Assembly: GCA_048594885.1 (NCBI GenBank)
Contig: JBMDXB010000164.1
Coordinates: 14,671-78,670 of the forward strand
Direction: 5' to 3'
Length of the DNA stretch: 64,000 nucleotides
Source: JBMDXB01 sp048594885
GTDB taxonomy: Bacteria > Acidobacteriota > Vicinamibacteria > Vicinamibacterales > 2-12-FULL-66-21
Shown: positions 58,684-64,000 of the stretch, in pieces
Position numbering within the stretch: the first letter of the stretch is position 1
Layout: the number at the start of each line of letters is the position of its first letter
Notes under the pieces: model-generated
The model's input: the letters and a program-made list of their open reading frames with translations, nothing else
Databases searched by the model: none
What the model was told of the DNA's origin: nothing
Program-made: the position numbers and the translations under genes

Positions 58684-60825
58684 CTACGTCTGCGCCATCG
58701 CCGCCTTGACGCGCGCCGGCGTCATCGGCATGCGGTGCAGCCGGGCACCGGTGGCGTCGAAGATCGCATTGGCGATCGCGGCGCCAACCGGCACGATCGC
58801 CGGCTCGCCGCCGCCCTGCGACGGCCGCTCGCGCGCATCGAGGATGACGGCCTCGATCTTCGGCACCGACGAGAAGCGCGGCAGCTCGTAGCTGTCGAAG
58901 TTTTGATTCAGGACGCGCCGTCCCTTGAACCGCACCTCCTCCGACAGGGCGTAGCCCAGCCCCATCGTCAGGCAGCCTTCGATCTGTTGGAGCGCGCCGT
59001 CAGGGTTCGCGACGAGCCCCATCTCCTGCGCACACACGACGCGCTCGACCTTCACTCGCCCCGTCGTCTTGTCGACGTCCACTTTAACCATCACGGCCAC
59101 GACGGTGCCCGCGTCTGTGCCGCACGCCACACCAACGCCGCGGCCGCTCGGTGCAGGTTTCGGCTGCCATCCGAACTTCTCGGCCGCCGCCTTGACGACG
59201 CGCAGCATGCGTACGTCGGTCAGGTTGCGGACGCGGAACTCGAACGGTTCGACGCTGGCGGCGGCGGCCATCACGTCGATGTGCGATTCTCGCCCGAACG
59301 CGTTTGTGCTCGCGCCCGGCGCACGCCACGGTCCGACGGCGAATGGATGCGGCCCCGCCGCGCCGCCACCGCTCCAGCCGCCACGCGAGACCGTTCTGTG
59401 GTGCGGGATGTCGTAGAACTGCGCGGCGCCGCGGTCGCCGGCGCAGTACACGAGGTAGTCCCAGAGTTGGATGCGGCCCGACCCGTCGATGCCCGAGCGA
59501 ATCGCGATGATAGACGCCGGCCGGAACGTGTCGTAGAAGAATTCCTCCTCGCGGCTCCACTGGACGCGCACCGGCTTGCCCGTCAGCATCGCGAGCCGCG
59601 CCGCCTCGACGCCTTGCCGTGACGCCGACTTGCCGCCGAACCCGCCACCGACGAACGGTGTGATGACACGTACCTTTTCCGGTGCGAGGCGCATGGCCTG
59701 AACGATCTGCGACTTCAGCGGAAACGGCGTCTGCGTGGCGGCCCACACGGTAACCTTGCCGTTCTCGACGGCTGCGACCGCCGCGTGCGGCTCCATCGGC
59801 GCGTGCGCGAAGTAGCTGTCGTAGTAGGTGCCTTCGATCACTCTCGTGACGAGCTTCTCGCCCTCCACGAGATTGCCGCCTTCGGCAACCGTCCGCGGCG
59901 CCGGCGCGGCCTTCGGAAAGTGGTCGAAGATGCTGTTCTCGTCGAACGGCGCGGTATCTGGTGTCCATTCCGCCTTGACCAGCGCGAGCGCAGCGTCCGC
60001 CTCGTCCCAATGCTCGTGGAGAACGGCGATCAGATCTCCGTCGCGAACGACGGTGATGCCAGCGGCCTTCGCCGCTGTCGATGTGTCCACCGACACCAGC
60101 GTGGCGCCGTGCGCCGGTGGCCGCAGGATACGCGCGTGCAGCGCGCCGCCGGGCGGCACGATGTCTCCGGCGTACTGCGCCTTGCCCGTGACCTTCTCGA
60201 GGCCGTCGCGCCGGGCGATTGACTGGCCGATCACCGACAAGGAGGCGACAGGTTTGATCGCCGCCTTGCCCGTGGCCGTCCGCTCGATGCGTTTCCCCTC
60301 GGTGAGCTGCGCGTAGGTCACCGTGTTCTTTGCGTTGGCGGTATCCCTGACGACGCCGTCCTTCACCGTCAATCGCTCGACGGGAACCTGCAGCCGCTGC
60401 GCTGCCATCTCGAGGAGCGTCGCGCGCGCGTCGGCAGCAGCCTGCCGCAGCACCGGCCCGAAGTTGCGAATGCTCATCGATCCGAACGTCCCCATGTCCC
60501 ACGGGCTCAGGTCGGTATCGCCCATCACCGTCCGGACCGACGCCAGCGGGACGTCCAGTTCCTCGGCGAGCAGTTGCGGCAGCGACGTCACGACGCCCTG
60601 GCCCAGCTCCACCTTGCCGACGAAACACGTGACGCGGCCATCCGCGCCGACGTGCAGGTAGGCGTTGATGTCCGCCGGATAGCCCTGCCTGCCACCCTGA
60701 GCCGCCTCCGCATCGGGCCTGATGCCGAAGAGCACGACCAGCCCGGTCGCCGTCAGCTTCACGAACTCGCGCCGATCCAGCGGAAACGTCGTCGGACCGT
60801 CCACCATCAGTTCGTCGTCGATCAT
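58684..60825 (-). CDS. Molybdenum hydroxylase large subunit (IorB/xanthine dehydrogenase family), exported type
   Basis: A 713-residue protein with a Tat-like leader (FPLDRREFVKLTATGLVVLF) and the two large-subunit halves of the isoquinoline 1-oxidoreductase/aldehyde dehydrogenase group. It has GKVELGQGVVTSLPQLLAEE, VIGQSIARRDGLEKVTGKAQ, TPFVGGGFGGKSASRQGVEA and GPWRAPGASTNAF. GGGEPAIVPVGAAIANAIFD holds the catalytic Glu. It likely oxidises an aldehyde or N-heterocycle in the periplasm, with molybdopterin-cytosine dinucleotide as cofactor. The start at ATG 60825 overlaps the small-subunit stop by 4 nt; a longer frame to 61311 is only the shadow of that gene. Confidence 0.88.
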   Translation of the reverse strand: MIDDELMVDGPTTFPLDRREFVKLTATGLVVLFGIRPDAEAAQGGRQGYPADINAYLHVGADGRVTCFVGKVELGQGVVTSLPQLLAEELDVPLASVRTVMGDTDLSPWDMGTFGSMSIRNFGPVLRQAAADARATLLEMAAQRLQVPVERLTVKDGVVRDTANAKNTVTYAQLTEGKRIERTATGKAAIKPVASLSVIGQSIARRDGLEKVTGKAQYAGDIVPPGGALHARILRPPAHGATLVSVDTSTAAKAAGITVVRDGDLIAVLHEHWDEADAALALVKAEWTPDTAPFDENSIFDHFPKAAPAPRTVAEGGNLVEGEKLVTRVIEGTYYDSYFAHAPMEPHAAVAAVENGKVTVWAATQTPFPLKSQIVQAMRLAPEKVRVITPFVGGGFGGKSASRQGVEAARLAMLTGKPVRVQWSREEEFFYDTFRPASIIAIRSGIDGSGRIQLWDYLVYCAGDRGAAQFYDIPHHRTVSRGGWSGGGAAGPHPFAVGPWRAPGASTNAFGRESHIDVMAAAASVEPFEFRVRNLTDVRMLRVVKAAAEKFGWQPKPAPSGRGVGVACGTDAGTVVAVMVKVDVDKTTGRVKVERVVCAQEMGLVANPDGALQQIEGCLTMGLGYALSEEVRFKGRRVLNQNFDSYELPRFSSVPKIEAVILDARERPSQGGGEPAIVPVGAAIANAIFDATGARLHRMPMTPARVKAAMAQT

Positions 60826-61298
60826 CGCGAGCCCCCTTTCATCGCGGCGGCTGCCGCTTCGATGGCCTGGACGATGCGGACGTGCGCGCCGCATCGGCAC
60901 AAGTGCGCGTCCATCGCCTTGACGATGTCGGCGCGTGTGGGGCGGGGGTTTCTGGCGAGGAAGGCGTAGGCGCCGAGGACCATGCCGGGCGTGCAGTAGC
61001 CGCACTGCATCGCCGCGTAACGGACGAAGGCCTGCTGGATCGGATGCAGCTTCTCCGCCGTGCCGAGTCCTTCGATGGTGGTGACGCGCTTGCCCTCGAC
61101 GTCGCCGATGGCGGTGACGCACGACCGTACCGCCTCGTTGTTCACGAGGACCGTGCACGATCCACAGTGTCCTTCGCCGCAGCCGTACTTGGTGCCCGTC
61201 GCCGCCAGGTCGTCGCGGAGGACCCAGAGCAGTGGGCGCTTTTCGTTGACCGTCAGGCGCGTCGGCCTGCCGTTGAGCGTGAATGAAACGGGTCGCAT
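60822..61298 (-). CDS. Molybdenum hydroxylase [2Fe-2S] small subunit (IorA type)
   Basis: A 158-residue iron-sulfur subunit. The plant-type cluster motif is CGEGHCGSCTVLVN with C at SCVTAI, and the second helical cluster motif is CGYCTPGM with LCRCG near the C-terminus. This is the standard small subunit partnering an IorB-type large subunit, which overlaps it by 4 nt downstream. It carries electrons from the Mo centre to an acceptor; the octaheme cytochrome encoded just upstream on the same strand is a candidate acceptor. No signal peptide: such subunits are exported by riding with the Tat-tagged large subunit. Confidence 0.9.
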   Translation of the reverse strand: MRPVSFTLNGRPTRLTVNEKRPLLWVLRDDLAATGTKYGCGEGHCGSCTVLVNNEAVRSCVTAIGDVEGKRVTTIEGLGTAEKLHPIQQAFVRYAAMQCGYCTPGMVLGAYAFLARNPRPTRADIVKAMDAHLCRCGAHVRIVQAIEAAAAAMKGGSR

Positions 61299-61351
61299 CG
61301 GTACTCTCCACGGAAACCAGAGACGGAGAGTAGGGGAGGGATACGAGGAGT

Positions 61352-61465
61352 GTCAGCCCGAGGGCTGCGGCCTGTCAACAACTGACGCTCAGTCCGCCGC
61401 GTAGGGGCCGACCTTGGTCGGCCCAACAGGGCGGAGCAAGCTCCGCCCCTACATCTCGGGCTGAC
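61352..61465. repeat. Cloverleaf-like palindromic repeat with 11-bp flanking inverted repeats
   Basis: GTCAGCCCGAG (61352-61362) and its complement CTCGGGCTGAC (61455-61465) flank a second palindrome at 61401-61452. That one has outer arms GTAGGGG/CCCCTAC, hairpin GGCCGACC-TT-GGTCGGCC (61406-61423) and hairpin GGCGGAG-CAAG-CTCCGCC (61430-61447). The minus-strand stop codon TAG of the octaheme cytochrome (61451-61449) and its last residues lie inside the repeat. Confidence 0.8.
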
Positions 61466-63773
61466 GGGCCGAGCCGCCCAGCGACGCCACGAGTGCGCGC
61501 GCTTCGGGATCGTCGGGATGGAAGTGCTGCAACTGTTTCGCGTAGTCGAGCGCCTTGGGGATGCGCCCGGCATCGCGATGGAAGGCGGCGAGCGCGAACA
61601 GCAGATCGCGATCGCGCGGATGCCGCAGTCGGGCCTTTTCCAGCACCGCGACGGCTTCGTCCACGTTGCCCGAACTGTGGAGCGCGACCGCGTAGGTGTA
61701 GATCAGCCGCGCGTCCTGTGATAGATCCGCCGCGCGTTTCAGCTCCGCGACGGCTTCGCGCTGCCGGCCCGATCGCGCCAGCGACAATCCGAGCGCGTGG
61801 TGGAGCATCGGATCCGCGGGTGCGAGCGTGAGTCCCTGCCGCAGCGTCCGTTCGGCCTCTTCTTCGTTGCCCTCCTCACGCTGCATGTCGCTCAGGTTCA
61901 CGCGCGCCGGCGTGTAGCGCGGCCACAGCCGGAGTGCGGCGCGGAATTCAGCCGCCGCCTCCTGCTGTCGTCCGAGGTGCAGAAAGAAGGTGCCCAGCGT
62001 CGTGCGATCCTCCGGCCGGTCGGCGGCGAAGCGGCGGGCCGCGATGAATTCTCCGGCCGCGTTCTTGAAGGCCTGCTCGTCCGGCGTCCCGGTCAGCGTG
62101 CCCGCAGCGGGGGCCAGCACCCAGGCGGCCTGCAGCCGCACGGAACGGCGCGGATCGCGGAGCAGGGGCGTCACCGCGGCGCGCGACTCCGGCGCGAGCG
62201 CCTCGAAGACGGCCGCGGCGGCGCGGCGCACCATCGGATTCGGGTCTGCGACGTGTCGCGCAGCCGCGTCCACCGAGTCACGCGTTGGACTTGTCGCGAG
62301 CCGCGCCAGCGCGGACGCCCGAACCATCGCCGGCAGCGACGTATCGGCGGCAATCCCTGCGAGCGCCTGCCGCGATCCCGGATCGCCCGACTCCGCGCCG
62401 TGGAACGCTTCGGCGAATGTCTGGAAGCCCGCCGGCTGTTTCTGCGATCGCTTGCGTATTTCATCGGCGGCCCACTGCGCCGTGCGATCGCGGTGGCAGT
62501 CGCTGCACGCGTTCGGCACGCCCATGCTGATGGTGCGATCGGGCCGCGGCACGCGGATGCTGTGATCGCGGCGCGGGTCCACGACCATGTAGGTCGTCTC
62601 CGGCATGTGACAGGCGACGCATGCGGCGCCCGTGCTCGTCACCGGGTGGAAGTGATGCGTGGGGTTGTCGAACTTCGCCGGCGCGTGGCACTGCGCGCAG
62701 AGGCCGTTGCCCGTGCCGCGCAGCCGCTGCGAGTGCGGGTCGTGACAGTCGGAGCAGGTCACGCCCTTGTGCGCCATCTTGCTCTGGAGAAACGAGGCGT
62801 AGATGTACACCTCGTCGCGCTGCTGCCCGTCGTCATAGTACAGGCGGGGCATGAGGAACGACGGCACGTAGAAATCCTCGAGCGGCGCGCCCGCGGTGTA
62901 GCTCTCCGAGATCTGCTCGCGCCGTGCGTGGCAGGGCGCGCACGTCTCAATCTCCGTGCTCGTCGTGCGCGGCACGCTGCGCCGAGGGGCGTGCGTGGCG
63001 GGCTCGATGTCCCATCGCACGTTCTTCCGCTCGGTGAGCTGCACCGCCAGTCCCCGGCTCCCCGGCTCCCTGGCTCCCTGTCGCGCCCATTCGACGTGGC
63101 GCGACCCCGGCCCATGGCAGGCCTCGCAGGCGACGTTCAGCTCGAACCACTTCGTCTCGAAGCGGTCGTTGGTCGCGTCGTAGCCTTTCCGCAGGTTCGT
63201 GGAATGGCAGTCGGCGCACATGAAGTTCCAGTTCTGCTGGTGCCGCGTCCAGTGCAGCTCGTCGTTGTGATCGACGCCGTCGCCGGGATAGAGGTGGAAC
63301 CAGCGCTGCCCGCCTTTGTCCTTCGGACGCGAGTCCCACGCAATCGAGAGCGCCTGCAGCCGGCCGCCCGGCAGCTCGATCAGGTACTGCTGCAGCGGAT
63401 CGAAGCCAAACGTGTACTTGACCTCGAACTCCTTCAGCGTGCCGTCCGCCGCGTCCGTTCGCACAAGGAACTTGCCGTCGCGCGTGAAGAACGTGGAGGT
63501 GACGGTGCCGTAGGTGAACGTGGCGTTGTCGAAGTTACCGAGAACCGAGGCCGCCGAGGCGACCTCCATCGCTTTCGCGTGGTGCGAGGATTTCCAGGCG
63601 GCGTATTCGGTGGCGTGGCACTTCGCGCACGTCTGGGCGCCGACGAAATCCTGATGCGAGGGCGCGGAGGCGCTGTCGTTCGCTGGCTGCGATCGTTGCG
63701 TGCGATACCAGATCGTGCCCGCTGCGAGCAGGGTGATGACGATGACGGCGAGGATCAGCGGTCGCTTGGACAT
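61449..63773 (-). CDS. Octaheme c-type cytochrome with HEAT-like and TPR C-terminal region
   Basis: A 774-residue membrane-anchored protein with N-terminal helix (LILAVIVITLLAAGTIWY). It has eight CxxCH heme motifs (CAKCH, CADCH, CEACH, CAPCH, CSDCH, CAQCH, CVACH, CSDCH) between about residues 49 and 430, resembling tetraheme/octaheme cytochrome c-554 or nitrite-reductase-like families. A HEAT-like segment follows (about 460-560, LPAMVRASALARLATSP, DPNPMVRRAAAAVFEAL), then TPRs (about 590-760). It likely relays electrons in the periplasm, perhaps from the molybdenum hydroxylase encoded downstream. Residues about 232-241 are encoded by an 8-bp tandem repeat (63051-63080), and the stop codon sits in a palindromic repeat. 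Confidence 0.87.
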   Translation of the reverse strand: MSKRPLILAVIVITLLAAGTIWYRTQRSQPANDSASAPSHQDFVGAQTCAKCHATEYAAWKSSHHAKAMEVASAASVLGNFDNATFTYGTVTSTFFTRDGKFLVRTDAADGTLKEFEVKYTFGFDPLQQYLIELPGGRLQALSIAWDSRPKDKGGQRWFHLYPGDGVDHNDELHWTRHQQNWNFMCADCHSTNLRKGYDATNDRFETKWFELNVACEACHGPGSRHVEWARQGAREPGSRGLAVQLTERKNVRWDIEPATHAPRRSVPRTTSTEIETCAPCHARREQISESYTAGAPLEDFYVPSFLMPRLYYDDGQQRDEVYIYASFLQSKMAHKGVTCSDCHDPHSQRLRGTGNGLCAQCHAPAKFDNPTHHFHPVTSTGAACVACHMPETTYMVVDPRRDHSIRVPRPDRTISMGVPNACSDCHRDRTAQWAADEIRKRSQKQPAGFQTFAEAFHGAESGDPGSRQALAGIAADTSLPAMVRASALARLATSPTRDSVDAAARHVADPNPMVRRAAAAVFEALAPESRAAVTPLLRDPRRSVRLQAAWVLAPAAGTLTGTPDEQAFKNAAGEFIAARRFAADRPEDRTTLGTFFLHLGRQQEAAAEFRAALRLWPRYTPARVNLSDMQREEGNEEEAERTLRQGLTLAPADPMLHHALGLSLARSGRQREAVAELKRAADLSQDARLIYTYAVALHSSGNVDEAVAVLEKARLRHPRDRDLLFALAAFHRDAGRIPKALDYAKQLQHFHPDDPEARALVASLGGSARQPEM
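63051..63080. repeat. 8-bp tandem repeat inside the cytochrome gene
   Basis: Three near-perfect copies of CCGGCTCC (third CTGGCTCC), with a partial copy on each side. The array keeps the reading frame and encodes part of QGAREPGSRGLAV, between the third and fourth heme motifs, a segment without cysteine or family-like character. Confidence 0.75.
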
Positions 63774-63805
63774 GCGGGAATTGCAGTATAGCGTCGAAGA
63801 TCGCG

Positions 63806-64000
63806 CGCCGGCTCCGCCGGCGTCGGGAAAACGCCGAGGGAGCCGAGAACGCCGAGAGCGCCGAGAGATCTCGACGACTTGGGACGTTAGAGCGGTCGCG
63901 CGCCGGCCCTGCGGGCCGGCGTAGTGAGATCGAGAGGGACCGCGAACGTAAGCACCGACTGCCGCTCGCTGTGCTTACGTTCGTGGTCCCTCTCGATCTC
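63806..64000. repeat. Second nested palindromic element, cut by the window end
   Basis: Upstream of the cytochrome gene the order is: a GC hairpin (63806-63822), a purine-rich GCCGAGAACGCCGAG-type tract (63825-63870), a spacer, a GC hairpin (63901-63921, CGCCGGCCC/GGGCCGGCG), and a large palindrome. Its arms at 63926-63955 and 63971-64000 (30 bp, one mismatch) surround a 15-nt loop. The order and part sizes match the left half and centre of the element at 3321-3628. Both palindromes end at the tip in AAGCAC/GTGCTT, while the rest of the arm sequence differs. The right half would lie beyond the window. Confidence 0.82.

Noticed and set aside
60826..61311. Longer N-terminus for the molybdenum hydroxylase large subunit
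   Set aside because: The extra codons are an out-of-frame shadow of the [2Fe-2S] subunit gene. The ATG at 60825 with a 4-nt overlap and Tat-like leader is the better start.

Overview
The window looks like chromosomal DNA from a member of the Acidobacteriota, most likely the Vicinamibacteria (subgroup 6) or a close relative. This rests on the very high GC content, two large Oar-type TonB-dependent transporters, a Ser/Thr kinase fused to a PD40 propeller, an ECF sigma factor of the type common in that phylum, many Tat-exported periplasmic enzymes, three arylsulfatase-type sulfatases, and intergenic simple repeats and palindromes. The assignment is inferred from gene content; no rRNA, tRNA or other marker gene lies here. 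No CRISPR array, transposase or integrase was seen.

Layout. 0-8.2 kb (minus strand): the N-terminus of a PhoD-type phosphatase, a four-helix-bundle (23S-IVP/Avd-like) gene and a methyltransferase, all separated by ATTCAGCATT-type repeat tracts. Then comes a nitrate module: a NarK transporter fused to a membrane domain and zinc ribbon, a NapA/NarB-type molybdopterin nitrate reductase, a four-cluster Fe-S protein, a Rieske protein and a small membrane protein. A ~310-bp nested palindromic element splits this module. 8.3-14 kb: a tyrosinase-like copper protein, a zinc-ribbon protein, two sulfatases, a DUF5996 protein and a UBP zinc finger. 14.1-18.9 kb: an ergothioneine locus, with an EgtU-like transporter (fused permease/binding protein plus ATPase) divergent from egtB-egtD. 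18.8-27.2 kb: exported proteins, an ECF sigma factor, a putative metallopeptidase, a kinase and a TonB receptor.

27.4-33.3 kb holds a tight two-gene cassette: a SIR2-nSTAND protein, and a 1388-residue P-loop/HEAT/multi-TM/alpha-solenoid protein. It looks like an uncharacterised NAD-depleting defence system and is the leading novelty candidate. 33.4-51 kb: a frameshifted oxidoreductase, a sulfatase, a PQQ/cytochrome c/DUF1080 fusion, and a compact eight-gene minus-strand operon of mostly exported enzymes (two RidA, a SelA/DgaE-like PLP protein, DUF362, a PQQ-like propeller, ApbE, an unknown protein, an amidohydrolase). That operon diverges from a second TonB receptor. 51-58.7 kb: a prolyl oligopeptidase, a duplicated NPPDP-motif secreted protein, an amidohydrolase, a broken locus, and a MntA/HepT type VII toxin-antitoxin pair. 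58.7-63.8 kb: a two-subunit molybdenum hydroxylase beneath an octaheme cytochrome c. The window ends inside a second copy of the nested palindromic element.

Functionally the region combines periplasmic catabolism of sulfated or amino-sugar-like substrates, respiratory-type redox enzymes, nitrate use, thiol-antioxidant metabolism, and two phage-defence or toxin modules. A recurring theme is that dispersed repeats sit flush against genes and supply start codons, stop codons or C-terminal residues.
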